Of a stretch of DNA of 64,000 nt, positions 42,125 through 50,126 are shown piece after piece (positions within the stretch are counted from its first letter, which is position 1; every line of letters begins with the position of its first letter). The position numbers and the translations under genes are program-made. A model generated the notes under the pieces. It made no database searches. It had not been told where the DNA came from and saw only the letters and a program-made list of their open reading frames with translations. This DNA comes from JAXDTI01 sp034090045 (GTDB lineage: Bacteria; Actinomycetota; Actinomycetes; Actinomycetales; Actinomycetaceae), in NCBI GenBank assembly GCA_034090045.1, contig JAXDTI010000001.1:186001-250000 (forward strand), written 5' to 3'.

Positions 42125-44266
42125 GTGGCTGGATCCAAGCATTCGGGCGCGAAACGCTCCAAACGAAAAGGCAGGCGAGTAGGTGCCCGCCGCAAAACGG
42201 GTTTAAAAACCTGGTTGAAGCGCATAGTATTCACATTTCTTGGGCTCGGGTTACTCGGGTTGATTGTAGGGTGTTTGGGATTCATCATCGCCTATGTAAA
42301 AACCGATGTTCCGTCCCCACAAAAATTTGCGCAAGCCGAAATATCTACCGTCTACTACGGTAACAACAAAGACGTTATGGGAACTTTTTCGGAACAGGAT
42401 CGTGTCATAATTGACGCCACGAAACTGCCTAACTATATCGGGCAAGCTGTCGTAGCCAGCGAGGATCGCACATTCTATGAAAATAATGGTGTCGATTTGA
42501 AAGGTATTGCTCGTGCCCTCATAAACAATCTGCAGGGTAAACCAACTCAGGGTGGTTCAACACTGTCGCAACAGTATGTGGAGAACTACTATATGGGGTC
42601 TACGAAAACCTATGTAGGTAAAGCTAAAGAAGCAATACTAGCCCTGAAAATTAATCGAGAACAAAGCAAAGATACTATCCTCAACAACTATTTGAACACC
42701 ATATATTTTGGTCGCCAAGCATACGGTATACAGGCGGCTTCGAAAGCGTACTTCAGTAAGGACGCGAAAGATTTAACGGTTTCAGAGGCGGCGCTGCTCG
42801 CCGGTATTATACCGGCACCCTCAGCGTGGGATCCGCAGGTAGACCCTGATGCTGCTGAACAGCGGTGGAACCGGGTGTTGGACAATATGGTGGCTGACGG
42901 TTGGATTAAAGCGGCGGAGAGAAAGAAACTGGAATACCCCCAGGCGATCGAGTATGTCCAGAAGTCATCAGATTTCAAGGGAACACGTGGATACCTGCTC
43001 CAACATGTTCGCGATGAACTGGTACACACTATCGGATACTCCGAAGAACAGGTCGATATTCTCGGTTTGAAGGTCTATACCACCATAGACCCGGAAAAAC
43101 AGCAGCTGATGGAAACAGTTGTCGCAAATATGCCGAAATCTCCGGCTCCCGGAGTGAAAGTGGCGATGAGTTCGATTGATACTGCCACCGGCGGGATTAT
43201 TGCCGAATACGGCGGACCTGACTATCAAAAGATTCAGCAAAACGCCGCAACCCAAGATATTGCGATGGCAGGTTCAACCTTTAAATCTTTCGTGGTTATG
43301 GCAGCCCTCGAAAAAGGGTGGAGTATCGACGATAAAATCGATGGCTCGGCACCGATGGTTATCGATGGTCATTCAATCAAAAACTCTGATGGGTCTTCTA
43401 AATCTGTAACGACCCTGCGTGAAGCAGTGATGCATTCCTGGAACACGCCTTTTGTCCGTTTAAATATGGATATCGGACCGGAATCATCAAGGAATGCTGC
43501 GATTAGAGCCGGATTACCTGACGACACCAACGGCCTCGACGCTCTGGTACCGGTATCTGCGTTAGGTTTCTCATCCCCGCACAATATCGATATCACTGAA
43601 GCCTATGCGACTTTCGCTACCGGAGGTATCCACCGGGAAGCGCATATTGTCGCGAAAGTTACCGATAAAAACGGGAATGTGCTCTATGAAGCCGACACCG
43701 ATGGCACCAGGGTGTTTACTAAACAAAACACTACCCAGCTGGTTTCAGCACTCCAGGATGTTCAGCGTTCCGATATCAGCAACGTCAGTTCCGCAATGAT
43801 CGGCAGACCGATAGCATTTAAAACCGGTACTTCTGAAAACAGCATGTCTGCGCAATTTGTGGGGTTTATTCCACAGGTAGCGACAGCGGTTTCGCTATAT
43901 CAGGCAGGGAAAAACGGCGAGCAGGAGCCGATTACTCCTTTCGGTGGCTATTCGATTATTTACGGTGGTACGATACCCGGCGATATGTGGGGTGAATATA
44001 TGCGTCAGGCGATAGCTGATCTCCCGGTTGAACAATTCCCGACCTATACTAAAGGCAAGAATGTTGGCGGCACCAGCGGTAATGGTCCGCAAACGAAAGA
44101 TCCGGAGTATTCGTCTCCAACAATTTCGACGGTGACACCCTATAAAACTCGGGAAACTCAACCGGTGGTGACTACGGACGGGTCTGCTGACGGACCAGGT
44201 GACGATTCTGCTTCGCCGAACGCCACACCTGCCGAACCGCCTGCCACTTTACCGGGTGCCCAATAA
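42125..44266 (+). CDS. Class A penicillin-binding protein (bifunctional transglycosylase/transpeptidase)
   Basis: This 713-residue PBP builds peptidoglycan. A very basic N-terminus and one membrane helix (VFTFLGLGLLGLIVGCLGFII) are followed by a GT51 domain with catalytic Glu113 in SEDRTFYENNG, then GGSTLSQQ and GRQAYGIQAASKAYF. The transpeptidase domain has the SxxK motif STFK with Ser384 (preceded by Ala rather than the usual Pro), the SxN motif SWN (438) and KTGTSE. The last 60 residues are Pro/Thr/Ser/Gly-rich. The start GTG 42125 has AGGG upstream; a TTG six codons earlier is possible. It leads the rpsF operon region, as ponA-like genes often do in actinobacteria. Confidence 0.93.
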   Translation: MAGSKHSGAKRSKRKGRRVGARRKTGLKTWLKRIVFTFLGLGLLGLIVGCLGFIIAYVKTDVPSPQKFAQAEISTVYYGNNKDVMGTFSEQDRVIIDATKLPNYIGQAVVASEDRTFYENNGVDLKGIARALINNLQGKPTQGGSTLSQQYVENYYMGSTKTYVGKAKEAILALKINREQSKDTILNNYLNTIYFGRQAYGIQAASKAYFSKDAKDLTVSEAALLAGIIPAPSAWDPQVDPDAAEQRWNRVLDNMVADGWIKAAERKKLEYPQAIEYVQKSSDFKGTRGYLLQHVRDELVHTIGYSEEQVDILGLKVYTTIDPEKQQLMETVVANMPKSPAPGVKVAMSSIDTATGGIIAEYGGPDYQKIQQNAATQDIAMAGSTFKSFVVMAALEKGWSIDDKIDGSAPMVIDGHSIKNSDGSSKSVTTLREAVMHSWNTPFVRLNMDIGPESSRNAAIRAGLPDDTNGLDALVPVSALGFSSPHNIDITEAYATFATGGIHREAHIVAKVTDKNGNVLYEADTDGTRVFTKQNTTQLVSALQDVQRSDISNVSSAMIGRPIAFKTGTSENSMSAQFVGFIPQVATAVSLYQAGKNGEQEPITPFGGYSIIYGGTIPGDMWGEYMRQAIADLPVEQFPTYTKGKNVGGTSGNGPQTKDPEYSSPTISTVTPYKTRETQPVVTTDGSADGPGDDSASPNATPAEPPATLPGAQ

Positions 44267-44288
44267 CCATGACGGGTGTTTTCCCCGA

Positions 44289-44317
44289 TTTAACCTGCGT
44301 CTCTTTTCCGGTATAGG
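44289..44317 (+). promoter_or_regulatory. Candidate promoter for rpsF-ssb-rpsR-rplI
   Basis: TTTAAC (44289-44294), 17 bases, then TATAGG (44312-44317). It would give a leader of about 80 bases that contains the hairpin at 44358. Confidence 0.45.
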
Positions 44318-44357
44318 ATGGAACGCGGCTCTTTTGGGCCTGAAGCATACCCTCCTG

Positions 44358-44374
44358 CCACGGAAAGACCGTGG
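44358..44374 (+). promoter_or_regulatory. rpsF leader hairpin, possible S6:S18 autoregulatory site
   Basis: CCACGG and CCGTGG form a 6-bp stem with loop AAAGA. It is followed by CCGAAGGAGG, the ribosome site of rpsF. Leaders binding the S6:S18 complex typically present a CCG next to the rpsF ribosome site, so this is a candidate; the match is by eye only. Confidence 0.4.
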
Positions 44375-44402
44375 CCGTACAGTCCGAAGGAGGTAGGGAT
44401 TT

Positions 44403-44687
44403 ATGCGTAAATATGAACTCATGATTATCTTGAGTCCTGAAGTCGATGAACGCACAGTGACCCCGGTGTTGGAAAAAATGCTGGCAGTGGTGGTCAATGA
44501 TGGTGGTCAAATCGAAAAAACCGATATCTGGGGTAAACGGCGTTTGGCTTACCCAATCGCGAAACAGAGCGAAGGCCTGTATGTGGTTGTAGATATGTTC
44601 ACCAACGCGGATACTGCCCGGGAACTCGACCGGCAATTGTCTCTCAACGAGACGGTGCTGCGCACGAAGCTGCTGCGCCGCGACTAG
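44403..44687 (+). CDS. rpsF: 30S ribosomal protein S6
   Basis: This 94-residue protein binds 16S rRNA with S18 in the platform. It starts MRKYELMIILSPEVDERTV and contains DIWGKRRLAYPIAKQSEGLYVVVD, both typical. AAGGAGG precedes the ATG. First gene of the operon rpsF-ssb-rpsR-rplI. Confidence 0.96.
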   Translation: MRKYELMIILSPEVDERTVTPVLEKMLAVVVNDGGQIEKTDIWGKRRLAYPIAKQSEGLYVVVDMFTNADTARELDRQLSLNETVLRTKLLRRD

Positions 44688-44695
44688 GGGACATT

Positions 44696-45205
44696 ATGAG
44701 TGGTGAACCAGTAATCACAGTTGTCGGCAATCTAACCGCCGACCCGGAGCTGCGCTTTATCGGTGACGGCACCCCGGTTGCGAACTTCACTATCGCCTCG
44801 ACGCCACGTACTTTCAACCGGCAAAATAACAGCTGGGATGACGGGGAAACAATCTTTTTCCGTTGTTCAGTTTGGCGTGACTATGCGGAGAATGTTGCGG
44901 ATTCGTTGCACAAAGGGATGCAGGTTATTTGCACCGGTAAACTTACTGTTCGCGGATTCACCGACAACAGTGGAGCGCAACGCACCTCGATTGAGTTGAA
45001 AGTAGACGAGATTGGTCCGTCACTGCGTTTCGCGCGTGCCAATATCGAGAAAGTGTCGCGCGGTTCCGGCTCCAACTATGGGTCCGGCTCTTCCGGACAG
45101 TCCTATGGTGGCGGCCAGGGATCGTGGTCGAATAGTTCAGCCACTGCCGGGGAAGTTTGGGAAGGCAGCTCATCGAGCCAGTTCGATAACCCGCCGGGTT
45201 TCTGA
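44696..45205 (+). CDS. ssb: Single-stranded DNA-binding protein
   Basis: This 169-residue protein has the OB fold (ITVVGNLTADPELRFIGDGTPVANFTIAS, FFRCSVWRDYAENVADSLHKGMQV), a Gly/Ser-rich linker from about residue 122, and a short C-terminal tip. The tip reads SSSSQFDNPPGF, with a single acidic residue and a Gly before the final Phe, unlike the usual DDxPF. That tip is the docking site for repair and replication partners. Location between rpsF and rpsR is standard. Confidence 0.95.
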   Translation: MSGEPVITVVGNLTADPELRFIGDGTPVANFTIASTPRTFNRQNNSWDDGETIFFRCSVWRDYAENVADSLHKGMQVICTGKLTVRGFTDNSGAQRTSIELKVDEIGPSLRFARANIEKVSRGSGSNYGSGSSGQSYGGGQGSWSNSSATAGEVWEGSSSSQFDNPPGF

Positions 45206-45258
45206 AACCCGGTGACTGTATAGAGAACCACAGACGAGAGATTTTCAAGGAGATAAAA

Positions 45259-45501
45259 ATGGCGAAGAAAGTTCTTCGCGTTAAGCCTATAAAGAAGAAG
45301 GCTAACCCGATTAAGAATGTAAAGGTCGAGGATATCGACTACAAGGACACCGCGCTGCTACGCAAGTTCATTTCTGACCGTGGCAAGATTCGTGCCCGGC
45401 GCGTAACCGGTGTTTCCGTCCAGCAGCAGCGTGCTATCGCAAAGGCTGTGAAGAACGCCCGCGAGATGGCGCTGCTGCCCTACACCGGCTCCGGTCGCTG
45501 A
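45259..45501 (+). CDS. rpsR: 30S ribosomal protein S18
   Basis: This 80-residue protein has the S18 core (YKDTALLRKFISDRGKIRARRVTGVSVQQQRAIAKAVKNAREMALLPY). It lacks zinc-binding cysteines, so it is the zinc-independent form. AAGGAG precedes the ATG. It pairs with S6 on the ribosome and probably in operon autoregulation. Confidence 0.96.
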   Translation: MAKKVLRVKPIKKKANPIKNVKVEDIDYKDTALLRKFISDRGKIRARRVTGVSVQQQRAIAKAVKNAREMALLPYTGSGR

Positions 45502-45516
45502 ATGGGGGTGTGAGTA

Positions 45517-45978
45517 ATGAGGACAGTTAAGGTTATTCTGCTCGGTGATGTCGCCAATCTCGGTGCCGCCGGTGATGTGGTCTCGGTTCGTCCCGGTTAT
45601 GCCCGTAACTATCTGCAGCCGCGTAACCTGGCTCAGCCGTGGAGCGAGCGTGCTCAACGCCAGATTGACATCATGAACCGGGCGACTCGGCGCCGCCAGA
45701 TCGCCAACGAAGAGGATGCCCGTGAGGTGCGTGACCGTCTGGAGGCCAGTGATGGTATCCGTATCGCTAAACGTACAGGTGAGGGTAATCGGCTCTACGG
45801 TTCAGTGTCGCAGCGCGACATTGCTGAGGCTTTGAAAGACCAGCTCAACCAGACAATTGACTACCGTAAGGTTCAGATCACCACCCCGATCAAAACCACC
45901 GGTGACTACACTGTTACGCTGCGTCTTCACGATGATGTGACCGCGAGTTTGCCGGTCGCTATCTATTCGGAGAAGTAG
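45517..45978 (+). CDS. rplI: 50S ribosomal protein L9
   Basis: This 153-residue protein has the N-terminal rRNA-binding domain (VKVILLGDVANLGAAGDVVSVRPGYARNYLQPRNLA), a long central helix and the C-terminal domain (GNRLYGSVSQRDIAEALKDQ...TGDYTVTLRLHDDVTASL). Length is standard. GGGGGTG precedes the ATG. A strong hairpin follows after about 18 bases. Confidence 0.96.
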   Translation: MRTVKVILLGDVANLGAAGDVVSVRPGYARNYLQPRNLAQPWSERAQRQIDIMNRATRRRQIANEEDAREVRDRLEASDGIRIAKRTGEGNRLYGSVSQRDIAEALKDQLNQTIDYRKVQITTPIKTTGDYTVTLRLHDDVTASLPVAIYSEK

Positions 45979-45996
45979 CAATAGTTTTTAAGGTTC

Positions 45997-46024
45997 GGGG
46001 TCGGGAGCAGCAGCTCCCGGCCCT
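45997..46024 (+). terminator. Terminator of the rpsF-rplI operon
   Basis: A stem of about 10-12 bp (GGTCGGGAGC / GCTCCCGGCC with one G-U) and loop AGCA, followed by a short T-rich run (CTTTATTTCT). It ends the ribosomal operon. Confidence 0.7.
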
Positions 46025-46070
46025 GCCTTTATTTCTGATACCGGTTTCGGTATTGGTACCAAAAAAAGGG

Positions 46071-46091
46071 TTATCCACAATCTGTGCAAAA
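46071..46091. promoter_or_regulatory. Two DnaA boxes upstream of dnaB
   Basis: TTATCCACA (46071-46079) is a perfect consensus box; TGTGCAAAA (46083-46091) is its minus-orientation variant TTTTGCACA. They lie about 125 bases before the dnaB -35 and could couple dnaB expression to DnaA. Confidence 0.6.
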
Positions 46092-46212
46092 CTGTGTTGA
46101 TAATAACTGCTCATAGTTAGCGTTTTTGTCACACCATTAACAGGTTTTCCCACAGGGTGGGCCGGACTATCCCCAAACATCAACACCCTGTCCACAGGGT
46201 TATCAACTTTCG

Positions 46213-46241
46213 TTGTTAGACCTGCAGGTCAGCGGTATTCT
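46213..46241 (+). promoter_or_regulatory. dnaB promoter with 12-base palindrome at the start of the spacer
   Basis: TTGTTA (46213-46218), a 17-base spacer and TATTCT (46236-46241). The first 12 bases of the spacer are the perfect palindrome GACCTGCAGGTC (46219-46230). A DNA-binding regulator there would sit between RNA polymerase contact sites. Confidence 0.6.
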
Positions 46242-46284
46242 ATGCTGGAGATAACCGGCGTGTCACGCTTGGAAAGGTTGAGAT

Positions 46285-47637
46285 ATGAGCGATACCGCAG
46301 TTATGGCTGAGGGCTATCTGCCGCCGCGCAATGAGGAGGCTGAACGCGCGGTACTCGGCGCGATGATGCTAGAGCGAGAAGCGATTGCTGAAGTCACCGG
46401 GATTCTCAGGGAAGACGATTTCTATTTTTCCGCGAATCGCAAAATTTTTGACACCATTGTTGAACTGGATTCAAAAAACGAGCCGGTAGACCGGATTACC
46501 CTGGCGACTGCACTGACTCGCAAAGGGTTGATTGACGAGGTTGGCGGTGCCGACTATCTGCATCGGCTCGACTCGGATGTGATCACCACCGCGAACGTCG
46601 AATACTATGCCCGTGACGTTCGAGACAAGGCGATGCTGCGCCGGCTTGTCAATGCCGGTATTCGAATCTCGCAGATGGGAATGTCCCAGGCCGGTTCCGA
46701 CACCGAGGAGATAATCAACGCGGCCCAGGCCGAAATGTTCGCGGTGACGCAACACGGAATCTCTGAGGATTATCGCCCTATAAATGAAATCGTTGATGCC
46801 ACCCTCGAAGAACTCGACAAAATCGCATCCAACGATGGGAGCCTATTGGGTTTGCCGACTGGTTTCCGGGATCTTGACGAACTAACTAACGGTTTTCAAG
46901 CCGGCCAGATGATTATTGTTGCGGCTCGCCCGGCGATGGGTAAATCTACGCTTGCTCTCGATATTTGTCGTAACGCCACCTTGCGTAACAGCTACAACGC
47001 CATCATTTTTTCTCTCGAAATGTCACAGCAAGAGATTTCTATGCGGCTGCTCTCTGCCGAATCCGGGGTGCAGATGCGCAAAATGCAGCATGGGCAGATG
47101 AGTGACACGGATTGGAGCAAGGTCGCCGCTGCCGCCTCAAAATGCTATGAGGCCGGTCTGTATATTGACGATTCAGCGAATCTCACGATGATGGAGATTC
47201 GCAGTAAATGTCGCCGCTTGAAACAGCAGGGGCACCTGGATTTGATTGTGATCGACTATCTGCAGCTGCTCACTTCCGGGAAGCGTGTCGAGTCTCGCCA
47301 ACAGGAAGTATCTGAGTTTTCGCGCGCCCTGAAGCTGCTGGCAAAAGAACTCGAAGTGCCCCTGATCGCGGTCGCCCAGTTGAACCGTGGCCCGGAGGCC
47401 CGCACCGACCATAAACCGATGCTCGCTGATCTGCGTGAATCCGGGTCTTTGGAACAGGACGCTGACCTGGTGTTGCTGCTGCATCGCCCGGAGTTCTATA
47501 ACCCCGAGGATGAACGTAAAGGTGAAGCCGACATTATTGTTGCGAAACATCGTAACGGTCGGGTAGGAACCCTGCCGGTTGCGTTCCAGGGGGATCGTTC
47601 TCGCTTCGCAGATTTTAAAGCACACGTGAACGGCTAG
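46285..47637 (+). CDS. dnaB: Replicative DNA helicase DnaB
   Basis: This 450-residue hexameric helicase unwinds DNA at the fork. It has the N-terminal DnaG-interaction domain (PPRNEEAERAVLGAMMLE), Walker A ARPAMGKSTLALDI near residue 219, Walker B LIVIDYLQLL, and DLRESGSLEQDADLVLLLHR. No intein is present. GGTTGAG is just before the ATG. Expression probably depends on the palindrome-bearing promoter. Confidence 0.97.
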   Translation: MSDTAVMAEGYLPPRNEEAERAVLGAMMLEREAIAEVTGILREDDFYFSANRKIFDTIVELDSKNEPVDRITLATALTRKGLIDEVGGADYLHRLDSDVITTANVEYYARDVRDKAMLRRLVNAGIRISQMGMSQAGSDTEEIINAAQAEMFAVTQHGISEDYRPINEIVDATLEELDKIASNDGSLLGLPTGFRDLDELTNGFQAGQMIIVAARPAMGKSTLALDICRNATLRNSYNAIIFSLEMSQQEISMRLLSAESGVQMRKMQHGQMSDTDWSKVAAAASKCYEAGLYIDDSANLTMMEIRSKCRRLKQQGHLDLIVIDYLQLLTSGKRVESRQQEVSEFSRALKLLAKELEVPLIAVAQLNRGPEARTDHKPMLADLRESGSLEQDADLVLLLHRPEFYNPEDERKGEADIIVAKHRNGRVGTLPVAFQGDRSRFADFKAHVNG

Positions 47638-47776
47638 TCGCCTTTGAGATGCGAGGCGCTCTCGCAAATGAGAACAAATTCCGTTATTCTGATAAACGAT
47701 TCAGGTGTGTTTATGTGGTACCTGTCTGAGTGGGAACAATACTTGAGGGATCTTTAAGGCTTAAAGGGAGGGTAAA

Positions 47777-49411
47777 ATGTCGCAAAATTTACCTGAAAAT
47801 CTCGACGACAGCGATATAAAGCGTCTGGCTGCTCTCTCGGAGGGTCTCACCGGCGAATACGCTGCGGTACGTGATCTGCATACCGGCAGGCAGTTGGTTT
47901 CGGTGCGTACTGCTTCCCCCACGGATGTTGATGCCGCCATCCGGGAGGCTCGTATCGCCCAGTTACGTTGGTATCGGATGGGTGAGTATGGTCGCTCCGT
48001 CGTGATTTCGAAGTTTATTTCTCGTATCTATGAACGCTATGACCAGTCGGTCGCGTTGGTGAAGGTTCTGGCTGGTAAGGCTCACGCGGATGCCACCGAT
48101 GAGGTGCTCGATATTCTCTCCACCGGGCGTGCCTGTGCGGAACTGACACGGCGAGCGAACCTGACGAAACGCGGGGCCGGTATTATCCCGCTGCTCACCA
48201 ACTATCGCACCGTCTATATGCCGGTCGGTGTGGTGTCCTTCTTCACGCTCCCGGATTTCCCGTTAGCTTCAGTAAATGATCTTTTGCAGCCGCTCGTTTC
48301 CGGTAACGCCGTTATCGAGTACTGCCACGCGCAGGGGGCGCTCGGATCCTATTTTGTGCGCCAACAATTCATTGAGGCCGGGTTACCGTCCGGTCTGTGG
48401 CAGATTATGCCCGGCACTGACCGGGAAACCGGTATTTCCGCGATCGGTCAGACCGACCATGTGGCCTTTATGGGGCCTACTGAGGAAGGCTACCGGGTGG
48501 CGACAATCGCTCAGGATGACTTCATTCCTTCAACACTGTTCCTCTCCGTGAAGAACTCGGCGATTATCACCGCTGACTCCAACCTGGAATATGCTGCCCG
48601 TGCCCTGGTCAGGACGGCTTTCCAGGATTCCGGGCAGGCTTCCACTCACTATGAGAGCGCCTATGTGGAGCGCGCCGTATATGACCGGTTCTTGGAGCTG
48701 TGTCGGGATTTCACCGAGAAACAGATTCGTATTGGAACCTATAACGACCCGAAAGCTACCATGGGTCCGTTGAACTCTGAAGCGCATCTGGAGCGTGTCG
48801 AATTCCATGTTCAAGATGCGGTAAGTGGCGGAGCAAACCTTTTGACCGGCGGAAATGCCCGCCCGGATATCGGACCGCTGTTCTATGAACCGACGATTCT
48901 CACTGACGTGCCCGCGGAAGCTGCCGTTGTCCATGAGGAAACTTACGGACCGGTGTTGTGTATCTATCCCTACGATAATGTCCAGGACGCTATCGAACGC
49001 GTAAACGACAATGTTTACGGCTATATTCTGATGATCTACACCGCCGACATGAAGCTCGCCAGCCATATCGCGAACCGGGTTAATGTGGCTGCCATCACCG
49101 TAAATGACGGTTACGCGACCCTGTATTCAACCTGGGATACGCCAATGCAGGGCTGGAACGAATCCGGTAACGGTATCCGCCATGGCATTGAGGGTATCCG
49201 GCAATACACGAAGATTCGCTCGATTGCGCGAATGAAATACGTTTCGTGGGTTCCGGAAGATATGTCTCCGGGTAACCGTACCGAGCAGCTGTCCTATCAG
49301 GTGATTCGCCTCAACCAGTTGTGGGCGAACCTGTTTGTAAACAACCGGGTGGCGCGGTTCCTGCACCAGCAGGGTGCCCGGCTGCGGCAGCTGCTGTCTT
49401 CCACGATTTAA
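47777..49411 (+). CDS. Aldehyde-dehydrogenase-fold protein lacking catalytic residues (SSADH-like pseudoenzyme)
   Basis: This 544-residue protein aligns by eye along its whole length with actinobacterial succinate-semialdehyde dehydrogenases (FMGPTEEGYRVA, GPLFYEPTILTDV, EETYGPVLCIYPYDN, VNDNVYGY, GIRHGIEGIRQYT). The active site is gone. The GQxC nucleophile is GQAS (Ser289). The ELGGK Glu is Phe255, within LFLSVK. The oxyanion-site PWN is LPD (Asp160). The LKP lysine is Tyr182. Other family positions are retained, so this looks like purifying selection for another role, not simple decay. GGGAGG precedes the ATG. It ends 99 bases before porG on the same strand. Dehydrogenase activity is unlikely; a structural or sensor role is possible. 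Confidence 0.8.
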   Translation: MSQNLPENLDDSDIKRLAALSEGLTGEYAAVRDLHTGRQLVSVRTASPTDVDAAIREARIAQLRWYRMGEYGRSVVISKFISRIYERYDQSVALVKVLAGKAHADATDEVLDILSTGRACAELTRRANLTKRGAGIIPLLTNYRTVYMPVGVVSFFTLPDFPLASVNDLLQPLVSGNAVIEYCHAQGALGSYFVRQQFIEAGLPSGLWQIMPGTDRETGISAIGQTDHVAFMGPTEEGYRVATIAQDDFIPSTLFLSVKNSAIITADSNLEYAARALVRTAFQDSGQASTHYESAYVERAVYDRFLELCRDFTEKQIRIGTYNDPKATMGPLNSEAHLERVEFHVQDAVSGGANLLTGGNARPDIGPLFYEPTILTDVPAEAAVVHEETYGPVLCIYPYDNVQDAIERVNDNVYGYILMIYTADMKLASHIANRVNVAAITVNDGYATLYSTWDTPMQGWNESGNGIRHGIEGIRQYTKIRSIARMKYVSWVPEDMSPGNRTEQLSYQVIRLNQLWANLFVNNRVARFLHQQGARLRQLLSSTI

Positions 49412-49498
49412 CCAGTTTCCGGGTGTCGCCCCAATAATTGTGATTAAAGGCATGTCTGTAGGGACACGATTCAGGCGGTATCTTGACGCGGTCTTTAC

Positions 49499-49504
49499 TA
49501 CCAT
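49499..49504 (+). promoter_or_regulatory. -10 element, leaderless promoter for porG
   Basis: TACCAT ends six bases before the GTG at 49511. No ribosome site is present. A TTGACG lies only ten bases upstream, too close to be the matching -35. Confidence 0.55.
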
Positions 49505-49510
49505 GAAAGA

Positions 49511-50077
49511 GTGACTGAAATACGTATTCACGGGCGCGGCGGCCAAGGCGTGGTCACCGCCGCCGACCTGATGGCCTATGCGGCTTTCGCGGACGGGCAC
49601 CACGCACAGTCCTTTCCGTCTTTCGGTTCTGAACGCACCGGCGCACCGGTGGTCAGCTACTGTCGGATAGCGGACCGTGAGATTCGCAGCCGCGAACCGA
49701 TCCTGGAACCCGACATTGTGATTGTTCAAGATCCGACACTCCTGGCGGTGATGGATCCTTTCGCCGGGTTGAAATCAGACGGTTACGCACTGATTAACTC
49801 CCATAAATCTGCTGGAGAACTGGGGGTAGAAGAGTTAGCTGAGCGTTTACCTGCCGGGCATCTGGTCGCCATGCCGGCCTCCGATATTGCCCTAGAAAAG
49901 CTCGGCAGACCGCTACCGAACGCGGTGATGCTCGGTGGTTTAGCTGCACTCACCGGGATAGTGCGACTGGATTCGGTAGCTGACGCGATTCGCGGCAAAT
50001 TTAAAGGTCACATCGGAAACGCCAATGTTGCTGCCGCGAACACAGCCTACGAGTATGTGCGAGAACGCCTCGCCTGA
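49511..50077 (+). CDS. porG: Pyruvate:ferredoxin oxidoreductase, gamma subunit
   Basis: This 188-residue subunit belongs to the gamma family of 2-oxoacid:ferredoxin oxidoreductases (IHGRGGQGVVTAADLMAYAAFADGHHAQSFPSFGSERTGAPV). It starts at a GTG with a leaderless-type promoter. It is the first gene of the operon porG-porA-porB-GltD/ferredoxin. The enzyme decarboxylates pyruvate to acetyl-CoA with reduction of ferredoxin, an oxygen-sensitive reaction typical of anaerobes. Confidence 0.9.
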   Translation: MTEIRIHGRGGQGVVTAADLMAYAAFADGHHAQSFPSFGSERTGAPVVSYCRIADREIRSREPILEPDIVIVQDPTLLAVMDPFAGLKSDGYALINSHKSAGELGVEELAERLPAGHLVAMPASDIALEKLGRPLPNAVMLGGLAALTGIVRLDSVADAIRGKFKGHIGNANVAAANTAYEYVRERLA

Positions 50078-50126
50078 CCATATCGGCACATAAGCCTACA
50101 GAACTGCTCTGAACAGGGGAAAGAAA

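Larger units (their letters stand above)
45979..46284. other. rplI-dnaB intergenic region
   Basis: These 306 bases hold, in order, the rplI terminator, an A-run, two DnaA-box-like sequences and the dnaB promoter with a palindrome at the start of its spacer. No open frame of note. The middle (46080-46210) is rich in short CACAGG/TGTTGAT-type words but matches no motif I can name. Confidence 0.6.
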
